A stretch of 62,956 nt of DNA from Rhodococcus sp. ARC_M6 (GCF_022810305.1 NZ_JALGQH010000034.1:1-62956); one strand, 5' to 3'; shown: positions 16,610-26,755, counted from the first letter of the stretch. A program made the numbers and translations. Notes: a model not told the origin generated them from the letters alone.

Positions 16610-17431
16610 TCAGTTCCGGATGAAATCGAGAAGGTCTGCGTTGAAAGCCTTTTCGTACTCATCCACAAGTCCGTGAGAGCCTCCCGGGTACACCTTGAGC
16701 TTCGCACCCGAAACCAGTTCCGCAGTACGCAATCCCGCGGCTTCGATGGGCACGATCTGATCGTCGTCACCAACCGCCACAAATGTCGGGACATCGATCT
16801 TTGCCAAATCCTCGGTGAAGTCCGTCTCTGAGAATTCCTTGACACAGTCGTAGGCAGCTTTGATGCCGACCTGCATGCCCATCAGCCAAAAGGCATAGCG
16901 CGCACCGTCGGAGAGCGTCGAACCTTCTCGATTTCCGCTGTAGAACGGAACGCTGAGGTCCAGGTAAAACTGTGAGCGATCAGCTTCGACTCCAGCACGG
17001 ATATCGTCGAACGCGCTGCGCGGTGTTCCCTTCGGATTGTTCTCCGTCAACAGCATCAGCGGTGGCACCGCGCCGACGAGCACCATTTTCGCAACTCTCG
17101 ACGTCCCGTGCCGACCGACGTAGCGGGTAATCTCGCCGCCGCCCGTGGAATGTCCCACCAAGATGACATCTCGCAGGTTCAGTTGCCCGATCAAGGCGGC
17201 GAGGTCGTCGGCCCACGTATCCATAGTGTTGCCGTCCCACGTTTGGGACGACCGCCCGTGCCCACGACGATCGTGGGCGATCGCTCGAAACCCGGACGAC
17301 GCAACCAAACCAAGCTGCTTGTCCCAGACATCCGCCGTCAACGGCCAACCGTGGCTGAAGACGACGGGTTGACCGCTGCCCCAGTCCTTGTAGAAGATCT
17401 CGGCTTTGTCCGGCATCCGCGCAATTGGCAT
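16610..17431 (-). CDS. Alpha/beta hydrolase, non-heme haloperoxidase-like
   Basis: A 273-aa protein. It has HGWPL near residue 26 (oxyanion hole), the nucleophile elbow [10 protein letters not shown] (Ser ~97) and a late GGSHGL with the catalytic His. The motifs [10 protein letters not shown] and [11 protein letters not shown] are typical of cofactor-free chloro/bromoperoxidases and related perhydrolases/esterases. ATG 17431 is chosen from GAGGAG 6 nt upstream; the frame is open to 17524. No partner genes; it stands alone, divergent from the large LuxR regulator. Confidence 0.88.
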   Translation of the reverse strand: MPIARMPDKAEIFYKDWGSGQPVVFSHGWPLTADVWDKQLGLVASSGFRAIAHDRRGHGRSSQTWDGNTMDTWADDLAALIGQLNLRDVILVGHSTGGGEITRYVGRHGTSRVAKMVLVGAVPPLMLLTENNPKGTPRSAFDDIRAGVEADRSQFYLDLSVPFYSGNREGSTLSDGARYAFWLMGMQVGIKAAYDCVKEFSETDFTEDLAKIDVPTFVAVGDDDQIVPIEAAGLRTAELVSGAKLKVYPGGSHGLVDEYEKAFNADLLDFIRN

Positions 17432-17575
17432 TTCGACTCCTCTTTCAAGCACAGAGTTCCCTGGCAGGAATACCCGATACCGACATGGGGAAACGGCTGA
17501 GCCGACGAAACGCTGATTAAGCAATGCCCGAATTGGGTAATTTCATAGTGCCACTCCACCGACGCCAGGAGTCCG

Positions 17576-20206
17576 ATGAAAAGCTCGGTTCGCGTATCGG
17601 CTGTACCAGGGCCCGAACCGGGTGAAATGACGTCCGAGGGTGAACGTCAGAGCAGGTTCCGGCCACCGTCAGCTATTGCACATGCAATTCCGAGGCCACG
17701 CCTGCATCGGCAACTCTCCGAGTCCACTCACTCCCACACCGTGACCCTGCTGTGCGCGCCGGCCGGCGCAGGCAAGACACTCCTGCTGGCCGACTGGGCC
17801 CGCGAGCAGTCCCACACAGCGGTTTGTTGGCTGACTCTGGCTGAACGCGACAACAACGCCCGCATCCTGTGCACCTCGCTGAGTGAAGCCCTGTCCCAGC
17901 ATGTCGAACCCATCGCACGCAGTGCGCCCCCACAGTTCTGGCTCTCCGGCTTCATGGACGCAATCGCAGCCAGCGAACGCCCGATCACGCTGATTCTCGA
18001 CGACGTTCATGCATTGCACGATCCCATCTCGATTTCGACGCTCGATCACGTTCTCTCGAATGCCCCGCCCAACCTGTCGATTGTTCTCGCGGCCCGGTAC
18101 GAACCCCCATTAACCTGGCATCGGCTAGCACTCGAGGGTCGGCTGAGTCGATTCGAAGCGAGCAATCTCGCCTTCGACAGCACCGAAATCACGACGCTCT
18201 TGGCTGAATACGACATCAGCCTGACCGCGGACCAATTGGCGATCATCGAATCATTCACCAAGGGATGGGGCGCCGTAGTCCGATTGGCGGGCGCCTACCT
18301 CTGCGGACGCGGCGACAAGGCCCACGCCGTCGAGGAATTCACGCACACCCCACGACCCGTCGCCGATTTCCTCGTCGACGAGGTCTTAGCCGCACTGCCC
18401 CCACATCTCACGACGTTCATGCTCCGCACTTCGGTTGTCGACGCATTCTCCATCGATCTGGCCGAAGCCCTCACCGACGACGACGCCGGCACCGAAATAG
18501 ACTCGCTGATCCAGTTCAATCTGCCGCTCACACGCACCGATTCGGCCGATCACACAACCTGGCTGCGTTACCACCCGCTGCTACGCGAACATCTCCGAGC
18601 AGAGTTCCGGCGCGTCGATCCCGGAGGACGAGTACTGGCCAACGAGCAGGCGGCCGGGTGGCTCGAGACTCATCAGTTCGAAGTGGAAGCGCTGGAACTC
18701 GAGATCGGGATCGGTGACACCGCAAGAATTCTCGCATTCCTAGACCGCTGTGGACTGGGAATCGTACTGGATGGGTATGGCAGCGATCTGGTTCGAATTC
18801 TGGAGTCCGCGCCGATCCCGGTTGCCGAGTCACCTTGTACGCGAATGCTTCTTGCAGCTTCGGCATTGCATTGCGGCGACGTCATTACCGCCAGTGCGTA
18901 TCTGAATTTCCTCGGCGACGCGTCACTCCTGCACGAAGACGCACTGTATTGCGCCTTGACCCTCGAATCTCTTTATGTAACTGCCGATTCACAACACGCC
19001 ACCACACTCACTGCGCTCGCAGAACGACAGCGCAGCACAAATTCCGATGTCGAAGCATACGCACACCTTCAACTCGCGACCGGATACTTTCTGGGCTGCG
19101 ATTTCGACAGAGCAACAAACGAATACACCCAAGCTGCCGCGCTGGGAATGCTCCGGGGACGCACCCGTCTGGTCTTGAATTCCTTGACCGGTCTCGGATT
19201 CGCCGCCGCCATGGACGGCAACGCCCTGGCAATGACCGCGCATTCGACGTACGCCCTCCGTTACGCAATCAAGCATCACCTCGTCGGCACCGCAGAATAC
19301 GAGCTGTCGACATCCGTCGCCGCGCTGGCCGCCTATCTCTGCAACACAACGGATCTCCCGTACAAGACCCCGTCAGCCCAGAACTGTCGCCAAGCAGATG
19401 TTCTCGGCGTCAGCATCCCCGCGTTCGGATGGCATACCGTCGTCACCTTCGGATTGCAGCGACTCGACACTGCCGGTGATCGCCGGTCTACAGTTGCAGA
19501 GATTCGCGACGCGATGCTCAATGCCGTTGAATCGGGAACCTTTTCGATAGCAAGTTCGGCTCTCCTCCCCGCCGTGGTCAATGCTTGCCTGTCCGTAGGC
19601 GAACTGGACTGGGCAAGCCGCCTGATCCACGACGCCTCCCGTCACCTCGGCGAGATCCCCGAGGTGCACCTGGCCCGCGCATCACTACGGCTTGCCGCCA
19701 ACAGAAACACCGAGGCACAGATCGAACTGGAAGCCGTCACGCACGAACCTCACCGGCCACTACTCGGCCACCATATATACACGTCGGTCTTACAATCCTG
19801 CATTCACTCCGCAAACCGGCAACCCCGCAAGGCTTTTCAATCACTACACAACGCCTTGCGCAGCGCCGAACACGAAAATCTCCTTCGACCTTTCCTCGAC
19901 TACGGCCATTCATTGCGGCGAGTCCTCGATGATTTCAGTGGGCACTTCGGAGATCAGGAACCATTTGCCGAACGCGTGCGATCACGCCTGCACCCCAAGG
20001 AATTGGTCAGCGCGCCCATTCTGACACCGGGTGAGTACACCGTCCTACGTGAGCTCGCCACCGGAGATACGACGGAATCGATAGCCGAAACTCTGTTCTT
20101 GTCCGTCAACACCATCAAGACGCATCTACGCGGGATCTACCGGAAACTCGACGTCAGCAACCGCCGTGACGCCCTCAAAGCCGCGCGGCGCGGCGGGCTC
20201 ATCTGA
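17576..20206 (+). CDS. LAL-type (MalT-like) LuxR-family regulator
   Basis: An 876-aa regulator with an N-terminal STAND ATPase (Walker A APAGAGKT at ~60-67; hhhhDDVH Walker B near 140), a long helical middle of the tetratricopeptide type, and a C-terminal LuxR helix-turn-helix (about 815-875) with LTPGEYTVLRELATGDT and VNTIKTHLRGIYRKLDV. Such proteins bind an inducer through the helical region and ATP through the STAND domain. ATG 17576 has AGGAG at ~6 nt. A YihY-like membrane gene follows after 15 nt and is likely co-transcribed. The regulon is not evident. Confidence 0.92.
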   Translation: MKSSVRVSAVPGPEPGEMTSEGERQSRFRPPSAIAHAIPRPRLHRQLSESTHSHTVTLLCAPAGAGKTLLLADWAREQSHTAVCWLTLAERDNNARILCTSLSEALSQHVEPIARSAPPQFWLSGFMDAIAASERPITLILDDVHALHDPISISTLDHVLSNAPPNLSIVLAARYEPPLTWHRLALEGRLSRFEASNLAFDSTEITTLLAEYDISLTADQLAIIESFTKGWGAVVRLAGAYLCGRGDKAHAVEEFTHTPRPVADFLVDEVLAALPPHLTTFMLRTSVVDAFSIDLAEALTDDDAGTEIDSLIQFNLPLTRTDSADHTTWLRYHPLLREHLRAEFRRVDPGGRVLANEQAAGWLETHQFEVEALELEIGIGDTARILAFLDRCGLGIVLDGYGSDLVRILESAPIPVAESPCTRMLLAASALHCGDVITASAYLNFLGDASLLHEDALYCALTLESLYVTADSQHATTLTALAERQRSTNSDVEAYAHLQLATGYFLGCDFDRATNEYTQAAALGMLRGRTRLVLNSLTGLGFAAAMDGNALAMTAHSTYALRYAIKHHLVGTAEYELSTSVAALAAYLCNTTDLPYKTPSAQNCRQADVLGVSIPAFGWHTVVTFGLQRLDTAGDRRSTVAEIRDAMLNAVESGTFSIASSALLPAVVNACLSVGELDWASRLIHDASRHLGEIPEVHLARASLRLAANRNTEAQIELEAVTHEPHRPLLGHHIYTSVLQSCIHSANRQPRKAFQSLHNALRSAEHENLLRPFLDYGHSLRRVLDDFSGHFGDQEPFAERVRSRLHPKELVSAPILTPGEYTVLRELATGDTTESIAETLFLSVNTIKTHLRGIYRKLDVSNRRDALKAARRGGLI

Positions 20207-20221
20207 GCCGACGTAGCTGAT

Positions 20222-21049
20222 ATGCGCATACAGATGCCGCCGCGGATTTACAACGACACGCGGGACCGTATGAAGGTGTGGGTGACCATCACGGCGCGGC
20301 GACGCCTGGCATCTCGAATCTCGTTGGATGTCCTCGAAGTCGGGTTGGTAGACAGTGCAATGACTCTCGCGGCGCAAGCCTTCACCTCGCTGCTACCGGT
20401 GATGATTGCGGCATCGACGTTCCAACGATTGCAACCACTCGCAGCGACTGCCCGAGACGATCTGGGTATCGACCTGCCGCCGACCGATTCTGCGAGTGTC
20501 GGCACCACAGCAGCTTTCGGGGTTCTCGGGCTACTGATGTTGCTGGTGAGTTCCACGTCCTACGCCCGCGCGTTGGGACGAATGTACGGACGAATCTGGC
20601 ATGTACCGATTGCCACACTTCGACAGGCCTGGCGCTGGCTGGCGGTGGTTCTCGTGATCGCCACTTCGGTAGCCGCAGCGGTGATCTGCCATCAGTTGAA
20701 AACATTTCCCGCAGCGGGTCGCCTACTCGAGTTCGCGTCCGTCTACGTCGTGGGGGCGCTGACCTGGACTGCGGTGCCCATGTTACTGACCGCCAACCGG
20801 ATGACCACCCGAATGTGTATCGGCTCCGGCCTTTTGACTGCCACAGGCCTCAGCGCCCTACATGTCGCCAGCACCCTTTTCCTGCCCCGGATCACCCATA
20901 CTTCTCAGAACCAATTCGGCCTTCTCGGTGTGATGTTCACACTCATCAGTTGGCTGTTCATTTTCTCCGGCATCATCGTGGTGGCGAGCGTGATCGTGAG
21001 CTCTGTCGCCAAAGACGATGGACCGTTGGGAATTTGGTTACGCGGGTGA
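20222..21049 (+). CDS. YihY/BrkB-like integral membrane protein
   Basis: A 275-aa membrane protein with about six hydrophobic segments (near 35-60, 95-115, 138-160, 175-195, 210-230, 240-262). The N-terminal DSAMTLAAQAFTSLLPVMI and the late FGLLGVMFTLISWLFIFSGIIVVASVI resemble the YihY (ribonuclease BN-like, formerly misnamed) family of envelope proteins of unknown function. It lies 15 nt after the LAL regulator. Its last 12 bp overlap the convergent SulP gene. Confidence 0.7.
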   Translation: MRIQMPPRIYNDTRDRMKVWVTITARRRLASRISLDVLEVGLVDSAMTLAAQAFTSLLPVMIAASTFQRLQPLAATARDDLGIDLPPTDSASVGTTAAFGVLGLLMLLVSSTSYARALGRMYGRIWHVPIATLRQAWRWLAVVLVIATSVAAAVICHQLKTFPAAGRLLEFASVYVVGALTWTAVPMLLTANRMTTRMCIGSGLLTATGLSALHVASTLFLPRITHTSQNQFGLLGVMFTLISWLFIFSGIIVVASVIVSSVAKDDGPLGIWLRG

Positions 21050-22729
21050 CGGATCTGCCATAGCTTCTGCGACGCTCGGATACACGTCAACTTTCACGCC
21101 GCCGGCAGCTCCCGCGAGAACATCCCGAAACTGCCCCACATCACGGGCCACGCGGAACGTGATGTTCTTGCGCTCCAACGAGTCGCGCAACTGCGCCAAC
21201 ATCTGAGCGCCGCTCACATCGATGAACGGTGATGTCTCGGCGTCGAGGATGATCATGCTCGTGTCCTCGGTAACGAGGGCGTCGATCTGATCCCGAACAT
21301 GGTCTGCGTTGGCAAAGAACAAACCCGCTTCCACCCGGACCACGATCACACCGTCGGCAGGTTTCAACTCCGGATGACTGCTGATATCAACCCAGCGCGT
21401 GCCCTCCTTCGCCAGTGCTGCCACATGGGGCTTGGACACCCGGTAGAGAAGCAGCAACATCGATACCGCGATCCCGATGATCAACCCGGGCAACGTATCG
21501 AAGAGCAGTACGCCGAACATCGCCGCAATGGCAGCGGCAAAATCTGCGCGAGCAGCCAACCCGTAGATGCTACCCAATCGCCTTGTCCAGACCCGGTACA
21601 GCGCTGCGAGAGAAGAAAAGTCGACAAGTTCTATCACTGCGGCGATCACCACGGCCGAGAGCGTCGCTTCCGGAAGCTTTTCGAACAGCCCGGTAAGAAA
21701 CAGCAGCGTCACCACCGTCAGTACCGCAACCACCAAGCCGCTGACTTGAGTCTTTGCGCCCGCCCCGCCGTTGACAGCTGTCTTGGAGAGGCTTCCGTTA
21801 ACAACCATGCCCGAACAGAGGCCCGCCCCCAGATTCGCAGCACCCAACCCGGTCAGCTCCCGGTTGGCGTTTACGGTGTATCCGGCCTTGGCTGCGTAGG
21901 TCTTTGCTGCGCCCAGGCCTTCGGCAAAGCCGATGAGCAACACACCGACCGCGGGCCCGACCAAATCCAGATAGTCCTCGGCCCGCACCCCCGACGGAAG
22001 TCCGACGCTCGGCAGACCGGCATCGATGTGCCCGACGATGTCGATTCCCCGATCGTCGAGGCCGAACAATGCGACAGCAGCGATGCCCATCAACACAACC
22101 AGCAGTGAGCCCGGAACCAATGGTAGCCAGCGCTTGACCGCCAAAACAGCTGCCAAGCTGAGTAATCCGACGAATACCGTAAGACCGTCAACGTTGCCCA
22201 ACTCGCGCACCACCGACCAGGCCTGAACGAAGAAGTTCCCTTCCCCTTTCTCCACTCCGAGCAACTTGGGTACCTGCCCGATGATGATGGTCAGGGCCAG
22301 ACCGACGATGAAACCTTTGAGTACCGGCTCCGAGATGAACGACGCAATGAACCCCAGCCGTATGAATCCGGCGAACAGTCCGACCAGCCCCGTGACTATC
22401 GCCAGCGCCACGGACAGTGAGAGGAACCGTGAATCATCCCCTCCGGCAAGGGGAGCGATCATTGCAGCGGACAATGCCGCGGTCGCAGACATCGGACCGA
22501 CGATGAGGTGGCGCGAACTACCCGCAGCGGCATACAGGATGAGCGCCGGCACTGCTGCATACAGTCCGATAACCGGGGGAACGCCCGCAATGCTGGCGTA
22601 GGCCAATGCCTCCGGGACCAGGACGGCCCACACCGTGAGACCAGCAATTATGTCCGGGCGAAGCCACGATCGCTGATAGTCGGCCAACGAACCGAATACC
22701 CACCAGTTGCGAGAGTGCGGAGTACTCAT
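21038..22729 (-). CDS. SulP-family anion transporter with STAS domain
   Basis: A 563-aa transporter. The N-terminus (WLRPDIIAGLTVWAVLVPEALAYA) is the SulP signature, followed by about 10-12 membrane segments to residue ~405, and a C-terminal STAS domain (about 430-550) with MIILDAETSPFIDVSGAQML. SulP proteins carry sulfate, bicarbonate, dicarboxylates or other anions; specificity cannot be read. ATG 22729 overlaps by ATGA the stop of a relic frame that follows the GAP-family gene, so it is probably read from the GAP promoter. Confidence 0.92.
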   Translation of the reverse strand: MSTPHSRNWWVFGSLADYQRSWLRPDIIAGLTVWAVLVPEALAYASIAGVPPVIGLYAAVPALILYAAAGSSRHLIVGPMSATAALSAAMIAPLAGGDDSRFLSLSVALAIVTGLVGLFAGFIRLGFIASFISEPVLKGFIVGLALTIIIGQVPKLLGVEKGEGNFFVQAWSVVRELGNVDGLTVFVGLLSLAAVLAVKRWLPLVPGSLLVVLMGIAAVALFGLDDRGIDIVGHIDAGLPSVGLPSGVRAEDYLDLVGPAVGVLLIGFAEGLGAAKTYAAKAGYTVNANRELTGLGAANLGAGLCSGMVVNGSLSKTAVNGGAGAKTQVSGLVVAVLTVVTLLFLTGLFEKLPEATLSAVVIAAVIELVDFSSLAALYRVWTRRLGSIYGLAARADFAAAIAAMFGVLLFDTLPGLIIGIAVSMLLLLYRVSKPHVAALAKEGTRWVDISSHPELKPADGVIVVRVEAGLFFANADHVRDQIDALVTEDTSMIILDAETSPFIDVSGAQMLAQLRDSLERKNITFRVARDVGQFRDVLAGAAGGVKVDVYPSVAEAMADPSPA

Positions 22730-22842
22730 AGCCCTTGAACTCCTTTACTGATCTGCATCGCCGCGATCAAGACGAGGAGTCCGACGTTCAGCAGGTGAGT
22801 ATTGGTTGCGATCCAGGTGCGGATCTTTGCCTCTTCTCGGTC
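22726..22842 (-). pseudogene. C-terminal remnant of a second GAP-family gene
   Basis: In the frame ending TGA 22728-22726 the last 32 codons (from IRTWIATN to SKGVQGL) align without gaps to the last 32 residues of the adjacent GAP-family protein (LKVWLQGN to GKGIGGL): W, N, a 17-residue hydrophobic stretch and KG..GL are kept. There is no start codon or N-terminal part. The simplest reading is that a tandem duplicate was deleted internally, leaving only its 3' end, whose stop overlaps the SulP start by 4 bp. Confidence 0.55.
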
Positions 22843-23500
22843 AAAGCCCCCCGATTCCCTTGCCGATCAACACCACTCCGATGACCAGGATCAGCACGCT
22901 CATCACAGTCGTATTGTTGCCTTGAAGCCAAACCTTCAACTGGGCCAACGGTGCACGCAGGCGATCTGCAGCAACCAGATATCCGATCACGGGCACACAC
23001 ACCGTCGACGCTGCGATGACGGCGTAAATCACGATGGCAACAACTACCTGACCCGTCGGCAGTGCCGCTGAACCGATTGAAATGCCGGCAGCGATACACA
23101 TCATCAGGTTCTTCGGATTGATCGCAGCCAAGGCAAACCCGAGGCCGAATCCTTTGGCCGCCGTCATATCGTCGATGGCCTGCATCCACTTGGGAGTTGC
23201 ATGTTCACCACCGCGGCCGCGCCATTGCGCTACGCCGAAGGCCAGAAGCAACACACCCAAGACGAGCTTGATCCATGAAACAACCACTGATGGCTCGTCG
23301 TCGGATTTTTGCAAACTACTGGACAGAAGTACGAATATCACTGTTGCGACAACGATTCCAAGCACCCATCCCACTGCGAAGCCAATACTAGTACTGCCTG
23401 CCCGCTTCGACAGCAGCATCAGAATGGCAGCGATGATGGGAATTGGTGAAACTGCAACACCCACAGCAAGTGGCAGTAGATCGCCGATGACAGAACCCAT
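22841..23500 (-). CDS. GAP-family (Sap-like) membrane protein
   Basis: A 219-aa protein with about six transmembrane segments. Features of the GAP/Sap family (LysE-like fold, named from glycolipid addressing in mycobacteria) are IPLAVGVAVSPIPIIA-type N-terminus, the NPKNLMMCIAAG motif after helix 3 and the C-terminal GKGIGGL. Members are implicated in export of cell-envelope lipids or small molecules. ATG 23500 has AGAGG 6 nt upstream. It probably heads an operon with SulP. A decayed second C-terminus follows it. Confidence 0.85.
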   Translation of the reverse strand: MGSVIGDLLPLAVGVAVSPIPIIAAILMLLSKRAGSTSIGFAVGWVLGIVVATVIFVLLSSSLQKSDDEPSVVVSWIKLVLGVLLLAFGVAQWRGRGGEHATPKWMQAIDDMTAAKGFGLGFALAAINPKNLMMCIAAGISIGSAALPTGQVVVAIVIYAVIAASTVCVPVIGYLVAADRLRAPLAQLKVWLQGNNTTVMSVLILVIGVVLIGKGIGGL

Positions 23501-23665
23501 GAGTGCCTCTTCTCTCTCCCGCTAGAGAATAGGTAGAGGCGTGCGATCAGGCCTCACACGAAAGGGATGAAAGTCGTGAGCGCAACAGATTCATCCCTGA
23601 TAGGTGAAGCGTCTGCAATGCGCACGAGTGATGCTGGAACTCACCATCGGAATAGGAGTGCCAGC

Positions 23666-25072
23666 ATGAGCGACAGCCCAGCGGGAATCGGAATCCCCGA
23701 TCAGATAACGACGCCTCTCGGAACATTCGAGTTCTTCGACGGTGTACCTCTACCTGAGACCACACGCACGCTGTACGACGGTCTGGACTTCATACGCGGC
23801 GTCGACGTGTTTCTCAATGCCGTTCCGGGAGCATCCCTGGTCGCTATGCGACGCGGATTCCGCAGTATCGGTGTCGAGGGACTCAACGTTCTCGGCGTCG
23901 CCGATCCTCGGGCGAATTCGAACAGCTTCTTCCTCACTCCGAATACCGAAACTGCCTATGGGACAATGTTCATCGATCTTCACGACGGCCCGGTGGTCAT
24001 CGAGCCGCCGACGGACTCACTGTGCGTCGTCGATGATTTCTGGTTCCGCTATGTCACGGATATGGGGATCGCCGGGCCGGACAAGGGAGAGGGCGGAAAG
24101 TATCTGTTCCTGCCACCCGGCTACGACGGCGTCGAGCCCGACGGCTACTACGTCTACCGGACCGCGACCTTCACCAACTGGGTGGTGTTCCGTGCACTCG
24201 CAGGCATCGAAGCCATCAAAGCGACTCGCGTCTATCGTTTGGCCGATGCGGAAGATCCGCCGGCGATGACATTCGTCAATCTTGCCGACCAAGTAGTCAA
24301 TACGGTGCACTCGAACGACTTCTCCTTCTTCGAAGAGGTCAACGAACTGGTTCAGGAAGAGCCTGCGGGATCCCTCGACCCCGAGCGCGCCGGTCAACTC
24401 GCCGGGATCGGCATCGAACACGGGCGCACCTTTGCACCGGACACACGACTGAAAAAGATCCTCGATACGGCGGCAACCACAGCGGCAGGAATCAGCCGTG
24501 CGCTGGTTTTCTTTCCGCGGACCCCGGAAAATCTTGTGTTCGAGGGTGCATCCTGGAAAGAAGCGTTTGTCGGTGGCAGCTACGAATTTCTCCGCAACGG
24601 CGCTCGACTGCTGGACGCACGCACTCTGTTCCACTATTGCGCCACCGTCATCACCCCGGCGATGGCTAGCCCACAGGTCGGGACCGGGTCCGCTTACACA
24701 TACACCGCTCAAGACTCGAATGGTCGTCTCCTCGACGGCGGCAAGACCTACCGGTTGGTGCTCCCCCCGAATCCGCCGGCCAAGAACTTCTGGTCAGTCG
24801 ACATCTACGACACTCAAACCCGATCGCTTCTGCAAACCGACAACCCTTACCCGAGCCTCATGAGCTTGAGCGGGACCGTCGCCGAAGAACAGGATGGTTC
24901 ACTTGTTCTCTGGTTCGGTCCGAGCGCGCCGGAAGGCAAGGACGCGAACTGGATTCAGACCGTCTCCGACAAGAGTTGGTTTCCGATAATCCGTCTCTAC
25001 GGCCCACTTCAACCGTGGTTCGACAAGAGTTGGCAACCCGGTGAGATCGAAGAAACTCCGCAGGACCGCTAG
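23666..25072 (+). CDS. DUF1254/DUF1214 protein
   Basis: A 468-aa protein. DUF1254 occupies about residues 40-180 (FLTPNTETAYGTMFIDL is characteristic) and DUF1214 about 340-455 (GSAYTYTAQDSNGRLLDGG, LPPNPPAKNFWSVDIYD). The function of this widespread family is unsettled. It has no signal peptide. ATG 23666 follows AGGAG with 8-nt spacing; the frame is open from 23567, where GTG also has a fair site, so the first 33 residues could belong. It is divergent from the GAP-SulP unit. Confidence 0.88.
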   Translation: MSDSPAGIGIPDQITTPLGTFEFFDGVPLPETTRTLYDGLDFIRGVDVFLNAVPGASLVAMRRGFRSIGVEGLNVLGVADPRANSNSFFLTPNTETAYGTMFIDLHDGPVVIEPPTDSLCVVDDFWFRYVTDMGIAGPDKGEGGKYLFLPPGYDGVEPDGYYVYRTATFTNWVVFRALAGIEAIKATRVYRLADAEDPPAMTFVNLADQVVNTVHSNDFSFFEEVNELVQEEPAGSLDPERAGQLAGIGIEHGRTFAPDTRLKKILDTAATTAAGISRALVFFPRTPENLVFEGASWKEAFVGGSYEFLRNGARLLDARTLFHYCATVITPAMASPQVGTGSAYTYTAQDSNGRLLDGGKTYRLVLPPNPPAKNFWSVDIYDTQTRSLLQTDNPYPSLMSLSGTVAEEQDGSLVLWFGPSAPEGKDANWIQTVSDKSWFPIIRLYGPLQPWFDKSWQPGEIEETPQDR

Positions 25073-25169
25073 GCCCCGCCATTCACCCGAATCGGATGAC
25101 GCTTTGCCTTGCAATGAGCGCGAAACTTGTTGGGATACAACGTACGTCAATGAGGAAGGAGTGCAAGGA

Positions 25170-25382
25170 ATGAATGCTCCCACTCGCTACCAATTCCTCA
25201 TCGACGGCGAAGTATCCGACCGAGTAATAGCAGCCTTCCCCGAACTGGCCGTAGCGCCCGCTGCCGGCGGGTACACCAGCCTGTACGGACCCGTCGCCGA
25301 TCACAGCGCCATGCGGAGCATCATGGCCCGGCTCGACTCACTCGGTTTGACAGTAGCCGAATTACGCAGGCTGCCAGACTGA
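25170..25382 (+). CDS. Small conserved-looking hypothetical protein (70 aa)
   Basis: A short soluble protein starting MNAPTRYQFLIDGEVSDRV with GGAAGGAG 8 nt before ATG 25170. It has a beta-alpha-beta look (YQFLIDGEVSD; ITSLYGPVADHS; MARLDSLGLTVAELRRL), reminiscent of small actinobacterial proteins with the phrase GPVxDxxALxGLLxRLxxLGLxLLxVRRL that bind or regulate partners of unknown identity. A strong terminator follows 19 nt later, so it is a monocistronic gene. Confidence 0.75.
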   Translation: MNAPTRYQFLIDGEVSDRVIAAFPELAVAPAAGGYTSLYGPVADHSAMRSIMARLDSLGLTVAELRRLPD

Positions 25383-25401
25383 TCGAGATGTGTGCAGACT
25401 C

Positions 25402-25433
25402 CTGGCCCCGACCGTCGTAGCGGTCGGGGCCAG
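25402..25433. terminator. Bidirectional terminator hairpin
   Basis: A 13-bp perfect stem (25402-25414 with 25421-25433) and 6-nt loop separates the convergent genes ending at 25382 and 25454. Confidence 0.85.
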
Positions 25434-25453
25434 AGGCTTGTTCGCGTAGTGAT

Positions 25454-25864
25454 CTACGCGGTATCCCACGTTGCAACAGCCCAAATGACCACAACGTCAA
25501 GCGCAATCACCAGGATCGACCACATCGGGTAGTAGGGCAGCCACAGGAAATTCGCGATGATCGAGATTGACGCAATCACGATTGCCGAAGCACGAGCCCA
25601 CACTGCACCGGTGAAGAGTCCCAGCGCCACCAGAATTCCGATGATGCCCAGGACGATATGAATCCAACCCCACGTCGAAATATCGAACTTGTAGGTGTAG
25701 TTGATTCCGACGACAAACAGATTGTTGTCGGCAACTGCCGCGATGCCCTGGAGCAAAGCAACAATGCCGGCGGTCAACAGCAGAATTGCCGCTGCGAACG
25801 TCGTACCAACCGCGAAGCCCTGTTTGACAGGGTGCTCCGCGGGTTCTCGCGGTGGAGCAGTCAT
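25454..25864 (-). CDS. DUF7144-like four-helix membrane protein
   Basis: A 136-aa protein with four hydrophobic helices (about 22-42, 65-82, 88-106, 112-130). The motif FDISTWGWIHIVLGIIGILVALGL and the end WSILVIALDVVVIWAVATW match a common actinobacterial small membrane protein family of unknown function. The N-terminus is Pro-rich and cytoplasmic. It is a single gene between a terminator and a divergent thioesterase. Confidence 0.8.
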   Translation of the reverse strand: MTAPPREPAEHPVKQGFAVGTTFAAAILLLTAGIVALLQGIAAVADNNLFVVGINYTYKFDISTWGWIHIVLGIIGILVALGLFTGAVWARASAIVIASISIIANFLWLPYYPMWSILVIALDVVVIWAVATWDTA

Positions 25865-25993
25865 GAGCGTTCCTTTCGACGAGAGTGCACTTCAGTTCTC
25901 AGTCTCGAGTGCTGGTCCGGTGAAGACATCACCCGTCGAGGATGAACCGCATACGCCGGGGTTCAATGAAATCTGACCGGGTATGGCAATCGT

Positions 25994-26755
25994 GTGAATC
26001 GACTCCTAGAGGACCACGCACCATTGGCGCCGCTACCTCATGCCGGACACATCTTCGAAGCTTCTTGGCCGGTCCGCACCGGCGATATCCACAGCGATCG
26101 ACGCCTTCGTCTGGACGGAGTCGCCCGCTACCTTCAGGATGTGGGTTTCGACAACCTCATAGCGTCCGACGCGCTGGATATCCATCCGACGTGGGTTGTC
26201 CGCCGCACAGTGATCGATGTAGTCAGGCCGATCAGATGGCCTGATCGAGTGCAACTGCGACGCTGGTGTACCGGGATATCCCACAAATGGTGCTCCATGC
26301 GGGTGCGTATCGACTCCGACGACGGAGGGTTGGTGGAAACCGAAGGCTTCTGGATCAACGTCGACCCGAAAACCGGAATGCCCGCGCGGATAAGCGAACG
26401 GTTCACTCGAGAACTAGACTCCACTGTCGTTGATCAGCACCTGCACTGGCATCGCTGGATTACCCCGGAAGTGAGTGACGCGCCGGAACGATCTTTCCCG
26501 TTGCGCGCCAGCGATTTCGATCCATTCGACCACGTGAACAACGCGGTCTACTGGCAGCCGGTCGAAGAAGCAATGGGAAAGAACCTGCGAGAGCAGCCAT
26601 TTCGATCGATCGTCGAGTATTCACAGCCCATCACTCGAGCTGAGCAGGTAACTGTGTGCGAGCGTGCTGACGGCAGAACCCTCGACATCGATGTGGACGG
26701 GAAAACTCGTGCATCTGCGCGCTGGTTTCCACTCGCTCGAGTCTGTCAGGGCTGA
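25994..26755 (+). CDS. Acyl-ACP thioesterase-like double-hotdog protein
   Basis: A 253-aa protein with two hotdog domains: FEASWPVRTGDIHSDRRLRL and the WVVRRTVIDVVRP helix/strand in the first half, FPLRASDFDPFDHVNNAVYW in the second, the latter with the D-x-x-x-H-V-N-N catalytic-type motif. Family members release fatty acids from ACP or CoA. GTG 25994 is the first start; the binding site is weak. The 3' end overlaps the convergent CHAP gene by 10 bp. Confidence 0.82.
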   Translation: MNRLLEDHAPLAPLPHAGHIFEASWPVRTGDIHSDRRLRLDGVARYLQDVGFDNLIASDALDIHPTWVVRRTVIDVVRPIRWPDRVQLRRWCTGISHKWCSMRVRIDSDDGGLVETEGFWINVDPKTGMPARISERFTRELDSTVVDQHLHWHRWITPEVSDAPERSFPLRASDFDPFDHVNNAVYWQPVEEAMGKNLREQPFRSIVEYSQPITRAEQVTVCERADGRTLDIDVDGKTRASARWFPLARVCQG

